A DNA stretch of 17,519 nucleotides from Actinomycetota bacterium (GTDB lineage: Bacteria; Actinomycetota; Acidimicrobiia; Acidimicrobiales; Ilumatobacteraceae): contig SYDZ01000125.1 in assembly GCA_005801025.1 (NCBI GenBank), positions 1-17,519 of the forward strand, written 5' to 3'. The notes beneath the pieces are model-generated. The model saw only the letters and a program-made list of their open reading frames with translations, ran no database searches and was not told the DNA's origin. This document shows positions 1 through 7,094 of the stretch, piece after piece; positions within the stretch are counted from its first letter, which is position 1; each line of letters starts with the position of its first letter. Both the position numbers and the translations under genes were made by a program.

Positions 1-769
1 ATAAAAATGCGAACACTAATCCCAAACTTGTGGCGACAGGAATCATGGCGTTACGCAAGACGAGTGATCGTATTTGACGATGCGACAAACCACGACTTTG
101 GGCGAACGCAACGTAGTCCTGATTGAGTTCAGCGACAACTGCCGTTCTAGTCAATTTAAAAACCATGGCAGCAAGCCCATTAGCCAATGTGATTGCTGGT
201 AAAACCAAATGCCACCAGCGGTCAAACCCTCCGTCACCACTTCCGTAGACCGGAAAGATGTCCAACCACAAACCAAAGATGTACAGCAACAATAATCCAA
301 CTGCGTATGTGGGTGCTCCGATACCCACAATTGATGCAATGCTGACAGAACGGTCTAGTACCGACCCTGTTCGCCATGCGGCAGCAATACCGAGTGGAAC
401 CGCAATAAGCAGGGTCAAGACAAATGACAAGCCGGCGAGTTGCAATGTGAGTGTCACTCGATCAGATAACAAGGTTGTCACTGTGGTGTTATTACGAATG
501 GATTCGCCAAAGTCACCGTGCAGCACATTGCCCAACCACTGCAGGTACTGACTTATGAACGGATCATTGAGGTGATATTTATCGCGAATTGATTGAAGCA
601 ATTCGGGAGTGACGTTACGAACTCCTACAAGGTTGCGCGCAGGGTCACCAGGTGTGAGATGTAAAAGTGCAAAGACAACAAATGAGAGCACCAACAACAA
701 CAGACCCGTGGCTGCTAGACGAACGACGATGAATCGTGTCAGCGAACCACGGGAAAGTAGTTGGGTCAA
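1..769 (-). CDS. DppB-like peptide ABC transporter permease, partial
   Basis: This is the inner-membrane permease of a peptide/oligopeptide (or nickel-type) ABC importer. Translating the minus strand from 769 gives an open frame of 256 codons that runs off the left edge, so the C-terminus is missing. It has an N-terminal membrane helix (about residues 11-35), the family sequence HLTPGDPARNLVG (37-49), helices near 100-126, 137-165 and 190-208, and the EAA-type coupling loop around 218-243 (DYVAFAQSRGLS, then LRNAMIPVAT) that contacts the ATPase. I chose the TTG at 769-767 because it overlaps the TGA stop of the upstream binding-protein gene (768-766), which suggests translational coupling; no Shine-Dalgarno is obvious and the first in-frame ATG lies deep inside the protein. 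The remaining importer genes (DppC-type permease, ATPases) would be expected beyond the left edge. The family is clear; the exact substrate is not. Confidence 0.9.
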   Translation of the reverse strand, partial: MTQLLSRGSLTRFIVVRLAATGLLLLVLSFVVFALLHLTPGDPARNLVGVRNVTPELLQSIRDKYHLNDPFISQYLQWLGNVLHGDFGESIRNNTTVTTLLSDRVTLTLQLAGLSFVLTLLIAVPLGIAAAWRTGSVLDRSVSIASIVGIGAPTYAVGLLLLYIFGLWLDIFPVYGSGDGGFDRWWHLVLPAITLANGLAAMVFKLTRTAVVAELNQDYVAFAQSRGLSHRQIRSLVLRNAMIPVATSLGLVFAFL

Positions 770-2397
770 TCGACGGTGAGAATGCGCGGCGTCCACGGCG
801 ACAGCAGTGAGTACGAACCAAAGTCCTCAATGGTGTACTTGCTATTGATAGCCGTTGCGGCCTCGCCCCACCACAGCGGAATGTACGGGATATCAGCTAA
901 GGCAGCTTTTTGTGCCTCAATCAAAATCTCAACGCGCTTGGCAGGATCGGTCTCTTCTTTGGCCTGAGCCATGAGCTCGGTAACAGCATCATTGGTGTAT
1001 GAAGCAGGGTTGCCTTCACCCAAGAACCAGGATGACATTTCGGCTGGATCTCCGGTGGCGTTGAAATACCACATGTAGGCCAAGCCCCAATCGGCTGAAC
1101 CAATCGTGTCGTACCACTGCTCAACGGGCATCTCTTCAACTTCAATGTTGATGCCAAGTGGCTTGACGGTTTCGGCCAGCGACTGGAAGAACTGACTGAT
1201 TTGTGGTGCGCTTGATGACACACCAACTTTGGTGGAGAAACCTTCTGGCACTTTTGACAGTGCGAGTTCTTCCTTGGCCTTATCGAGATCGAAGGGAAGA
1301 TCAAGAACTTCCTTGAGCGCTTTGCGCGCTCCGTCGAGTCCAAGCACCGACGAAATCTGATCGGGCGTGATGAGCGCCGTGGCTGGCTCACCATGACCAA
1401 CGAGCAATTTTTCAACGACAGTCGCTCGATCGCAGGCGTAGGCAATGGCTCGACGTACATGGATGTCATCAAAGGGTTCAACAGCGGTGTTGAAGTCAAT
1501 GCCGGCGTAACTGCGGTCTGGAGCGAACAACACGGATGTGTCGGCTGCGCTTTCCCACTGACTGAGTTGATCAAGCGAGATACTGATTGCCAAGTCAATG
1601 TCGCCTGACTTACGGGCCAACACGCGGGTTGCTTCTTCAGTGATGAATTCAATGCGAACAGTCTTTACTGGTGGAACTCCACCCCACCAAGTGTCGACGC
1701 GCTCGAGTTCAACCATGGTGTCAGGCTCAAACTTGGTGACCTTATAAGGGCCCGTGCCGTATAACAGGGCCTTGGGTGTTCCTATTTCGCCGCCGTTACC
1801 TTCGACGTAAGCCTGCGAGGTGATCCACAAAGCATTGGCGGCACAAGGGCCCCATTCGAATGCGACATCAGGGGTGGCCAAGGTGATGGTGACTTCGTTA
1901 TCGCCGGTCTTTTCAGCCTTATCAACATTGGACCAGTAGTAAGCGATGTTGGGGGATTTTTCCTCGTCCTTGGAGATACCGACTGAGTAGACGACATCCT
2001 CAGGGGTAACAAGGGTTCCGTCGCTGAACTTCGCACCATCGCGCAAGGTGTAGACGTATGTCGTCGGTGATGTTTGTTCCCACTTTGAGGCCAATGCTGG
2101 CACTAACTTGCCAGTTCCATCGGGGGCGACCAGACCTTCGCCGACGAGGCAAGCTACGTAGTAGTTGAAGTTTCCAGCCTCTTGTCCTGGGTACAGATTT
2201 GACAGCGAGGAGGGGAGAGCGACGGTCAAAAGATCGATCTCTTTCAATGAGCCTGTCTCTCCGGAGAGATTTCCTCCCATACCTTTGTCGTCGCCACCAC
2301 AGGCGGCGATCAAGAGCGCAAGGGCGCTGACGCCCGTGCCAGCCAGCAAGGTGCGGCGGTTAAAATGTTCACGATTGAGTTGATCTGATGGGATCAT
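766..2397 (-). CDS. Extracellular solute-binding protein, family 5 (peptide/oligopeptide), Tat-type lipoprotein
   Basis: This is a periplasmic-face binding lipoprotein of 543 aa that captures peptides or similar solutes for the adjacent permease (SBP_bac_5 family, usual length 500-600 aa). The N-terminus holds a twin-arginine motif (NRRTLLAG, R14-R15), a hydrophobic stretch, and a lipobox ending in Cys33 (LIAAC) followed by GGDDKG, so it is probably Tat-exported, lipid-modified and anchored outside the membrane. Family-typical segments follow, including LASKWEQTSPTTYVYTLRDG, a VEEMPVEQWY region and a C-terminal PYIPLWWGE motif. The ATG at 2397 has a good Shine-Dalgarno (AGGAG, 2407-2403) five bases upstream. 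Its stop overlaps the TTG start of the permease, so the two are co-translated. DppA, OppA and NikA relatives cannot be told apart from sequence alone. Confidence 0.93.
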   Translation of the reverse strand: MIPSDQLNREHFNRRTLLAGTGVSALALLIAACGGDDKGMGGNLSGETGSLKEIDLLTVALPSSLSNLYPGQEAGNFNYYVACLVGEGLVAPDGTGKLVPALASKWEQTSPTTYVYTLRDGAKFSDGTLVTPEDVVYSVGISKDEEKSPNIAYYWSNVDKAEKTGDNEVTITLATPDVAFEWGPCAANALWITSQAYVEGNGGEIGTPKALLYGTGPYKVTKFEPDTMVELERVDTWWGGVPPVKTVRIEFITEEATRVLARKSGDIDLAISISLDQLSQWESAADTSVLFAPDRSYAGIDFNTAVEPFDDIHVRRAIAYACDRATVVEKLLVGHGEPATALITPDQISSVLGLDGARKALKEVLDLPFDLDKAKEELALSKVPEGFSTKVGVSSSAPQISQFFQSLAETVKPLGINIEVEEMPVEQWYDTIGSADWGLAYMWYFNATGDPAEMSSWFLGEGNPASYTNDAVTELMAQAKEETDPAKRVEILIEAQKAALADIPYIPLWWGEAATAINSKYTIEDFGSYSLLSPWTPRILTVD

Positions 2398-2533
2398 GAT
2401 GTCTCCTCTGGTTGAGTATTTGTGCTTCTCGTCTACTCACAAGATGCATGTGGACACTTACACTAGACGCATTAACTGGGCGAGTCCACCAAATGTTGAT
2501 GAAAAGAACCCCCTAACTATCCAGCTGACCTCA

Positions 2534-2546
2534 TAGCCTGACACCC
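2534..2546 (+). promoter_or_regulatory. Candidate leaderless promoter -10 of cca
   Basis: TAGCCT (2534-2539) lies exactly seven bases before the GTG start at 2547, where no Shine-Dalgarno can be seen. A -10 box at this distance would put the transcription start at or next to the start codon. No convincing -35 hexamer is present. The same geometry recurs at other unit-leading genes in the window. Confidence 0.45.
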
Positions 2547-3977
2547 GTGGTTCCCGATCGCTTTGCCCCAGTACTCGCAGAATTAGCCGAGGTCAGTGAG
2601 TTATTTCGTGCGGCTGATCAGCGTCTGTACTTGGTAGGTGGCACTGTTCGCGACCTCCTCGGGGGCCACGTCAGCACGGCGATTGACTTTGATGCCACGA
2701 CAAACGCCCGACCAGACGAGATCAAGCGTCTGCTCAGTGGCTGGGCCGACGCGATCTGGACTCAAGGAGAAAAGTTCGGCACGATCGGAGCACGTAAAGG
2801 TGATCGGGTCTACGAAATCACCACTCATCGCGCTGAGGCATATCATCCCGATACACGCAAACCAGATGTTGAGTTTTCTGATGCCATTGAGATTGATTTA
2901 TCACGGCGCGATTTCACAATCAACGCTATGGCCCTCGAACTGACAAGTGATTCACCCACACTGGTTGATCCATTTAACGGCGCGAGTGACCTGATGACAG
3001 GCACTTTACGCACGCCCCTCGATCCAGACATCAGTTTTAGCGATGATCCATTGCGGATGATTCGTGCCGCGCGATTTATTGCTCGTTTCAACATGAATCC
3101 GGTTCCCGAATTAGTTGATGCGGTCAAGCAGTACACAGACCGTTTAGAGATTGTTTCAGCAGAACGGATTCGTGACGAGATAAATAAACTCATCACAGTT
3201 GAGTCCCCAAGTGCCGGCCTGTGGTTTTTAGTGGAAACTGGTTTGGCAGACAAATTTCTCCCCGAACTTCCGGCGATGCGTCTTGAACATGATCCCATTC
3301 ATCGCCACAAAGATGTACTGACTCACACACTTGCAGTGATCGAGAATGTGCACGCCGACGCCAATGATTCTTTCGATTTTCGCATCACCCGATTAGCAGC
3401 TTTGTTTCATGATGTTGGCAAGCCTGCGACCCGCGGATTCATTGAAGGCAAGGGCACCACTTTTCATATGCATGATGTCAAAGGCGCGAAGATGACCCGC
3501 AAGCGCCTCGTGGCTCTGCGATTCCCCAATGAGGATGTTGTGGCGATCACTGAACTAGTGCGCCTCCATTTGCGCTTTCACACCTATGAAATGGGCTGGA
3601 GTGATTCCGCTGTGCGGCGCTATGTCAATGACGCTGGCGTGTTGTTAAATGAACTGAATGTGCTGACCCGCTGTGACTGCACAACGCGCAATGAGCGCAA
3701 GGCCGCTCGTCTATCGCAACGTATGGATGAACTCGAAGAACGTATTATTGAACTTGCTGCCAAAGAAGAACTCAAATCCATGCGCCCTGAACTGGATGGT
3801 CTGGCAGTCATGGAGCGCCTCGGGTTGCCTGCTGGCCCCATAGTGGGTCAGGCTTTAGCTTTTTTGTTGGAGATTCGTCTTGAAGAAGGTCTGATTGGTG
3901 ATGAGGAAATCCGCCGCCGACTGGACGCATGGTGGTCCGAGCAATCTGCTGTTGGTCAAGGCACGCTGGGTCAATAG
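2547..3977 (+). CDS. cca: CCA tRNA nucleotidyltransferase (CCA-adding enzyme) with HD domain
   Basis: The enzyme adds or repairs the 3' CCA end of tRNAs in the cytoplasm, using CTP and ATP. The 476-aa protein has the class II nucleotidyltransferase head: LVGGTVRDLL (residues 29-38), the catalytic DxD pair D47/D49 (IDFD), and RRDFTINAMAL (120-130). The tRNA-binding neck follows (PLRMIRAARFIARF), then a C-terminal HD phosphohydrolase domain with the HD pair at 288-289 (LAALFHDVGKPATR), the layout of actinobacterial CCA enzymes. The start is GTG at 2547: an in-frame TGA lies at 2526-2528 and there is no Shine-Dalgarno, but a TANNNT hexamer seven bases upstream suggests a leaderless transcript. 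Actinobacterial genomes often label this gene pcnA, but the motifs and length fit the CCA enzyme rather than a poly(A) polymerase. The next gene starts 18 bases downstream. Confidence 0.95.
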   Translation: MVPDRFAPVLAELAEVSELFRAADQRLYLVGGTVRDLLGGHVSTAIDFDATTNARPDEIKRLLSGWADAIWTQGEKFGTIGARKGDRVYEITTHRAEAYHPDTRKPDVEFSDAIEIDLSRRDFTINAMALELTSDSPTLVDPFNGASDLMTGTLRTPLDPDISFSDDPLRMIRAARFIARFNMNPVPELVDAVKQYTDRLEIVSAERIRDEINKLITVESPSAGLWFLVETGLADKFLPELPAMRLEHDPIHRHKDVLTHTLAVIENVHADANDSFDFRITRLAALFHDVGKPATRGFIEGKGTTFHMHDVKGAKMTRKRLVALRFPNEDVVAITELVRLHLRFHTYEMGWSDSAVRRYVNDAGVLLNELNVLTRCDCTTRNERKAARLSQRMDELEERIIELAAKEELKSMRPELDGLAVMERLGLPAGPIVGQALAFLLEIRLEEGLIGDEEIRRRLDAWWSEQSAVGQGTLGQ

Positions 3978-3982
3978 CGGGC

Positions 3983-3995
3983 TAACCTAGAGTCA
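3983..3995 (+). promoter_or_regulatory. Candidate leaderless promoter -10 of the DUF5318-like gene
   Basis: TAACCT (3983-3988) is followed by seven bases and then the ATG at 3996. It sits in the 18-base gap after the cca stop. There is no Shine-Dalgarno in the gap, so a separate leaderless transcript is plausible alongside read-through from cca. Confidence 0.45.
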
Positions 3996-4427
3996 ATGAG
4001 TGCCGGCAACGAGACCTTTGGATCTGGATCTTTACGCGGCGTGCCCTCGTTTCGTGCCGGCTTAGTTGACCATCGTCTCGAGCGCCGCCATCTCATCAAC
4101 GAATATCATCGTGGCCGTTTAGGTCGTGAAGAGGTATGTGATGCTCATCCTGAATTGATGCGTGCAGCGCGCGGCATTGGCAAACGGATTCAGTCGAAGT
4201 GTCCTATTTGTGATGCCAGTGAATTGAGTTTGGTGACGTATGTTTTTGGACCTCGTTTACAGTCCCACGGCAAAATCGTCGTTGATAATCAGGAACTTGC
4301 TGGATTTCACCGTCGTCCCGAGGAATACACGGCTTATATCGTTGAAGCCTGCTGTGCTTGTAAATGGCATCATCTCGTTCGCGTGCTTCCCATCGGTGGA
4401 CAACGACCTGATCGCAAAGTGGGCTAA
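3996..4427 (+). CDS. DUF5318-like zinc-ribbon protein
   Basis: A 143-aa soluble protein of unknown function. It resembles the conserved actinobacterial DUF5318 family, which in Mycobacterium also lies upstream of the rpsF-ssb-rpsR-rplI cluster (recalled similarity, not searched). Two cysteine pairs, C69-P-I-C72 and C119-C-A-C122, are 46 residues apart and would form a zinc-ribbon or rubredoxin-like knuckle. The N-terminal half is basic and rich in R/H (VDHRLERRHLINEYHRGRLG), and the C-terminal part contains a probable beta strand followed by WHHLVRVLP. There is no signal peptide or membrane segment. It starts at ATG 3996 without a Shine-Dalgarno, and the following membrane-protein gene begins three bases after its stop, so the two are probably co-expressed. 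Function cannot be assigned. Confidence 0.8.
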   Translation: MSAGNETFGSGSLRGVPSFRAGLVDHRLERRHLINEYHRGRLGREEVCDAHPELMRAARGIGKRIQSKCPICDASELSLVTYVFGPRLQSHGKIVVDNQELAGFHRRPEEYTAYIVEACCACKWHHLVRVLPIGGQRPDRKVG

Positions 4428-4430
4428 ACG

Positions 4431-5054
4431 ATGTTGAAGATGGGTGGGCGTCGTCGTGGGCATAAGCGGAATGGTTGGTTGCCCTATGAAGTCAGTCGCC
4501 GTTTGCAACGCGATGCAGTTGTAGGTCTGGGAATGGTTCTCGTGAGTGCACTCGGGCTTTTGGTCTCGGGGTCGGCGAATGCCGAATTTAGCGTCAAATT
4601 TGTGGATGGATTGCCGCAGATGAGCGACGGCGCGCCGTGTCAGTTATTGCAGGTGTTTCCGTATGACAATCCCACCGCACCAACGCGAGCCATGGTTGAC
4701 TGTGGCGATCAAAGCGGTGGCGGACTCGTCATAGTTATGCAGCATTTATTCCTTGCATTCTTTGCAGTCGGAGTTTTTTTGCTGATGAGCGCAGCCTTTT
4801 CCTTGCTCCTGTCATCTCGTATGCCACTTGAAAATGTGGCTGTGTCGGTCTCTATCGTGGCCATCATCTTGGGTTTTTTTGCAACTCGGTGGGGTTTTTC
4901 AGAGGACTCCCCAGCCTTGGTTTTTCAGGGTTTTCGCCCAGGCTCGATAGCTGGATATCTACGTCCAGGTGGTTCGATCACGAATCGTGAGGGGGCGGTC
5001 TCTTTTGGGCTCTCCTTATCGGCGGCCTCACTGGTGCGTCTGACTCGCCGCTAA
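4431..5054 (+). CDS. Hypothetical membrane protein, three predicted helices
   Basis: I do not recognise this 207-aa protein. It opens with a strongly basic cytoplasmic-type segment (residues 1-28, rich in R/K), followed by a helix at about 29-47. Residues 48-98 then form a probable extracytoplasmic loop with two cysteines, C70 and C91, which could form a disulfide. Two more helices follow, at about 99-127 and 137-152. The C-terminal 50 residues are polar and glycine-rich. The gene begins three bases after the stop of the zinc-ribbon gene, implying translational coupling, and ends 168 bases before rpsF. In Mycobacterium the equivalent place holds cell-wall and membrane genes (a penicillin-binding protein and a polytopic membrane protein), but no sequence similarity to those is evident here. 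Confidence 0.7.
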   Translation: MLKMGGRRRGHKRNGWLPYEVSRRLQRDAVVGLGMVLVSALGLLVSGSANAEFSVKFVDGLPQMSDGAPCQLLQVFPYDNPTAPTRAMVDCGDQSGGGLVIVMQHLFLAFFAVGVFLLMSAAFSLLLSSRMPLENVAVSVSIVAIILGFFATRWGFSEDSPALVFQGFRPGSIAGYLRPGGSITNREGAVSFGLSLSAASLVRLTRR

Positions 5055-5159
5055 GGATCGTCGTCTCACCAGATCATCTGTGTCACACCCGTCTGGAACA
5101 GTTGTCCGTGTGAGGTTCCTTGTTTCTCCCGATACACTTCCGATGTCAGTAAATACCCT

Positions 5160-5199
5160 GCCCCAAGCAGGGGCCCCGATGCCGGAAACGCCGTCATCG
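5160..5199 (+). promoter_or_regulatory. Two leader hairpins upstream of rpsF; candidate S6:S18 autoregulatory element
   Basis: The 168-base gap before rpsF contains two adjacent hairpins. The first is GCCCC (5160-5164), loop AAGCA, GGGGC (5170-5174). The second is CGATG (5177-5181) pairing with CATCG (5195-5199), enclosing CGG (5183-5185) and CCG (5191-5193) around an AAACG loop, with a C/T mismatch between the two stem parts. Leaders of rpsF operons in many bacteria carry an S6:S18 binding motif in which a CCG trinucleotide is shown in a bulge flanked by a stem and a hairpin. The second hairpin has CCG triplets in suitable places, but I cannot confirm a match to the consensus. Confidence 0.35.
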
Positions 5200-5222
5200 T
5201 GTCCGAAGGGAGTCTCACGCTC

Positions 5223-5549
5223 ATGATGCGTGCATACGAGTTAATGGTCATTATCGACGGATCAGTAGATGATGTCGTTGCGCAACAGTGGATTGCCAAC
5301 ATCTCCAAAGATGTCGTGGCCGCTGGTGGATCCGTCCACGGCAAGGTTGATTTCTGGGGCAAGCGTCGTTTGGCGTACCCAATCAACAAAAAGGAAGATG
5401 GCTACTACGCGATTTTTAACGTTCTCGCTCCAGGTGGAGCTCTTGACGAACTCGAGCGAGCAATGCGTATCGCCGATGACGTCCTTCGGCACAAGTTGAT
5501 GCGTCTCCCCGACGGCGAAGCGGCCCGCCGCGGTCTCGTCGCAGCTTGA
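5223..5549 (+). CDS. rpsF: 30S ribosomal protein bS6
   Basis: Small-subunit ribosomal protein S6, which binds the central domain of 16S rRNA as a heterodimer with S18. The 108-aa protein begins MMRAYELMVIIDGSV and contains the family signature DFWGKRRLAYPINKKEDGYY, followed by the LxELERAMRIADDVLRHKLMR region. Length is normal for S6. Two adjacent ATGs (5223 and 5226) are possible. I chose 5223 because GAAGGGAG (5205-5212) then lies about ten bases upstream; 5226 would give the MRAYE start more usual in the family. This is the first gene of the rpsF-ssb-rpsR-rplI operon, in which the S6 partner S18 is encoded two genes downstream. The leader may be autoregulatory. Confidence 0.95.
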   Translation: MMRAYELMVIIDGSVDDVVAQQWIANISKDVVAAGGSVHGKVDFWGKRRLAYPINKKEDGYYAIFNVLAPGGALDELERAMRIADDVLRHKLMRLPDGEAARRGLVAA

Positions 5550-5594
5550 GCCTTGTCTTCGGACCTGTCCTTTCAAAACTCCTAGGAGGAAAAC

Positions 5595-6062
5595 ATGACA
5601 TCTAACAACATCACCGTGGTCGGAAACCTGACCCGCGATCCGGAACTGCGTTACACCCAATCGGGTAAGGCCACGTGCACGGTCGGTATCGCCGTCAACC
5701 GTCGCTATCAGGTCAATGGTGAATGGCAAGACGCCACTACTTTTATGAATGTTGTGGCATGGGATCAACTCGCCGAAAACATCGCTGCGTCACTCACCAA
5801 AGGGACCAGAGTTCTGGTATCGGGTCGTCTCGATGTTCGCGAATATGAAGCCAAAGAGGGCGGCAAGCGGACCTCGGTTGACATTGTTGCTGACGAAGTT
5901 GGACCGACCTTGCGTTGGGCCACCGTCAGCGTCGAGCGCACAGCACCAAAAGGTGGCGGTGAAGGTGGTTCAGCACCTCGTCAAGCGTCTCGTGGAGCAG
6001 GCTCCGCGCCTGCATCACATCCAGGCAACGATTCGCAATATGGCGACGAAGAGCCATTCTGA
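5595..6062 (+). CDS. ssb: Single-stranded DNA-binding protein
   Basis: SSB coats single-stranded DNA during replication, recombination and repair and recruits partner proteins. The 155-aa protein has an OB fold over about residues 1-112 (NNITVVGNLTRDPELRYTQS, then TTFMNVVAWDQLAENIAASL, then GTRVLVSGRLDVREYE). A glycine/proline/serine-rich flexible linker follows, ending in the acidic interaction tip GDEEPF, which matches the DDDIPF-type end used to recruit other repair proteins. The ATG at 5595 is preceded by a near-perfect Shine-Dalgarno, AGGAGGA (5584-5590). Its place between rpsF and rpsR is the standard bacterial arrangement. A 65-base AT-rich gap separates it from rpsR. Confidence 0.97.
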   Translation: MTSNNITVVGNLTRDPELRYTQSGKATCTVGIAVNRRYQVNGEWQDATTFMNVVAWDQLAENIAASLTKGTRVLVSGRLDVREYEAKEGGKRTSVDIVADEVGPTLRWATVSVERTAPKGGGEGGSAPRQASRGAGSAPASHPGNDSQYGDEEPF

Positions 6063-6127
6063 GCTGGGGTTTTCCGCTTTTATAAACATTTCATTCGCAA
6101 CTCATATATCGACACAAGGAAGCAATC

Positions 6128-6559
6128 ATGGGAAATAGCACTTCAAAGAAGCCAGTTCGGGGCCGTGCTCCGAAAGACAATGGTCGCAAGATCAAAAAGA
6201 AGGGCAACCTTCTTGCCGCTGAAAAGATCGAGTACATCGATTACAAGGACATCAATCTCCTTCAGCGTTTTATGTCTGATCGGTCAAAGATCAAGGCCAA
6301 GACTTTGAACGGCAACACCGTTCAACAGCAACGTGACTTGGCAACTGCCATCAAAAACGCTCGTGAAATGGCCTTATTGCCGTACACCAAGCGGGTTGCT
6401 TCATCTGGTCGCGGCGGTCCTCGTGGACCTCGTGGACCTCGTAGCTCCGAAGTTGCCAACCAAGATGAAGTGCAGAATCTTGATGCCGTGGTCGATGCTG
6501 TTGACACCGGTAGTGAAGTCGACACCAGCGAAGACACAGCAACCACAGAGGAGGGCTGA
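6128..6559 (+). CDS. rpsR: 30S ribosomal protein bS18 with PRG repeat and acidic C-terminal extension
   Basis: Small-subunit protein S18, the partner of S6 in the 30S platform. The conserved core covers about residues 33-89 (EKIEYIDYKDINLLQRF, then SDRSKIKAKTLNGNTVQQQR, then IKNAREMALLPYTKR). The zinc-ligand cysteines of the C-type S18 are absent: the protein has no cysteine, KGNLLAAEK stands where CxxC would be, and the usual GNC is GNT. S18 is usually 75-90 aa, whereas this one is 143 aa. The extra C-terminus holds a basic GGPRGPRGPR segment (96-105) and then a 36-residue tail (108-143) with 12 acidic and no basic residues. ATG 6128 has a Shine-Dalgarno AAGGA (6116-6120). Its stop is two bases from the rplI start. 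Confidence 0.95.
   Translation: MGNSTSKKPVRGRAPKDNGRKIKKKGNLLAAEKIEYIDYKDINLLQRFMSDRSKIKAKTLNGNTVQQQRDLATAIKNAREMALLPYTKRVASSGRGGPRGPRGPRSSEVANQDEVQNLDAVVDAVDTGSEVDTSEDTATTEEG
6419..6442 (+). repeat. 9-base tandem repeat inside rpsR
   Basis: CCTCGTGGA occurs at 6419-6427 and 6428-6436, with a partial third copy CCTCGT at 6437-6442. In frame it encodes the Pro-Arg-Gly repeat that begins the S18 tail. Such a repeat could expand or contract without breaking the frame. Confidence 0.8.
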
Positions 6560-6561
6560 TC

Positions 6562-7011
6562 ATGAAGATCATTCTGCGTTCTGATATTCGTGGTCTTGGC
6601 AAGCGCGGCGACATTGTTCAAGTTGCCAAGGGTCATGGCCGCAATTACCTTCTGCCGCGTGGCTTAGGTCTCAGTGCGTCCGAAGGTGCAGTCGCACAAG
6701 CAGCATCAATGCGCCGGCGTCGCGACCTGCGCGACGCCGCAGACCGCGATTCGGCACAAACCGTGGCCTCAACTTTGGTTGCCAAGGTCATTGAAGTCAA
6801 GGCCAAGGCTGCCGGAACCGAAGGTCGTTTATTCGGCTCGGTGACTGCCGCCGACATTGTGACTGCCGTTTTGGCTCAGACTGGCATCGAACTTGATCGT
6901 AAGAAGTTGACCTTGCCCGAGCACCTCAAGACGGTTGGCGAATACAGCGTGGTTGCAAAGTTGCACAATGACGTGCAGTTCGCAATCAACATCAACGTCG
7001 TCGCTAAGTGA
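6562..7011 (+). CDS. rplI: 50S ribosomal protein bL9
   Basis: Large-subunit protein L9, which binds 23S rRNA near the base of the L1 stalk and influences reading-frame maintenance. At 149 aa it has the normal length. The N-terminal rRNA-binding domain shows the L9 signature (MKIILRSDIRGLGKRGDIVQ, then GHGRNYLLPRGLG at 24-36). A long connecting helix of R/A/D-rich sequence follows, then the C-terminal domain (LFGSVTAADI, KKLTLPEHLKTVGEY). ATG 6562 lies two bases after the rpsR stop, with Shine-Dalgarno AGAGGAGGG (6547-6555) inside the end of rpsR. It is the last gene of the operon, followed by an intrinsic terminator at 7047. Confidence 0.97.
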   Translation: MKIILRSDIRGLGKRGDIVQVAKGHGRNYLLPRGLGLSASEGAVAQAASMRRRRDLRDAADRDSAQTVASTLVAKVIEVKAKAAGTEGRLFGSVTAADIVTAVLAQTGIELDRKKLTLPEHLKTVGEYSVVAKLHNDVQFAININVVAK

Positions 7012-7046
7012 TCAACGCGGATCCGTTCCGCAACAAGCGTTCATGA

Positions 7047-7079
7047 GGGCCTAGACCATCTGGTCTGGGCCCTTTTGTT
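7047..7079 (+). terminator. Rho-independent terminator of the rpsF-rplI operon
   Basis: GGGCC-T-AGACC (7047-7057), loop ATCT, then GGTCT-G-GGCCC (7062-7072) form an 11-bp stem with one T:G wobble, followed directly by TTTTGTT (7073-7079). It lies 35 bases after the rplI stop and separates the ribosomal operon from dnaB. Confidence 0.92.
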
Positions 7080-7094
7080 ATCCAAGTGAATGAG

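Noticed and set aside
258..551. 97-codon plus-strand open frame at the left end
   Set aside because: It is antisense to the permease, whose translation shows conserved helices and the EAA loop.
921..1652. 243-codon minus-strand open frame inside the binding-protein gene
   Set aside because: It lies on the same strand in another frame of a clear SBP_bac_5 gene; its composition (rich in S, P, K, R) is typical of a frame-shifted shadow.
2415..2442. TTGTGA, 16 bases, AATACT on the minus strand as promoter of the binding-protein gene
   Set aside because: Both hexamers are only 4/6 matches, and the start point would fall directly on the Shine-Dalgarno, leaving too little leader.
2449..2457. TGTGGACAC in the gap before cca as a DnaA box
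   Set aside because: It has one mismatch to the box, stands alone, and such single imperfect matches are expected by chance.
6063..6127. AT-rich gap between ssb and rpsR as an internal promoter
   Set aside because: TATAAA- and TATATC-like strings are present, but no -35 at a suitable distance could be found, so chance cannot be excluded.
6419..6442. Short tandem repeat as part of a CRISPR or mobile element
   Set aside because: It is a 9-base in-frame repeat encoding Pro-Arg-Gly, without spacers or flanking element genes.
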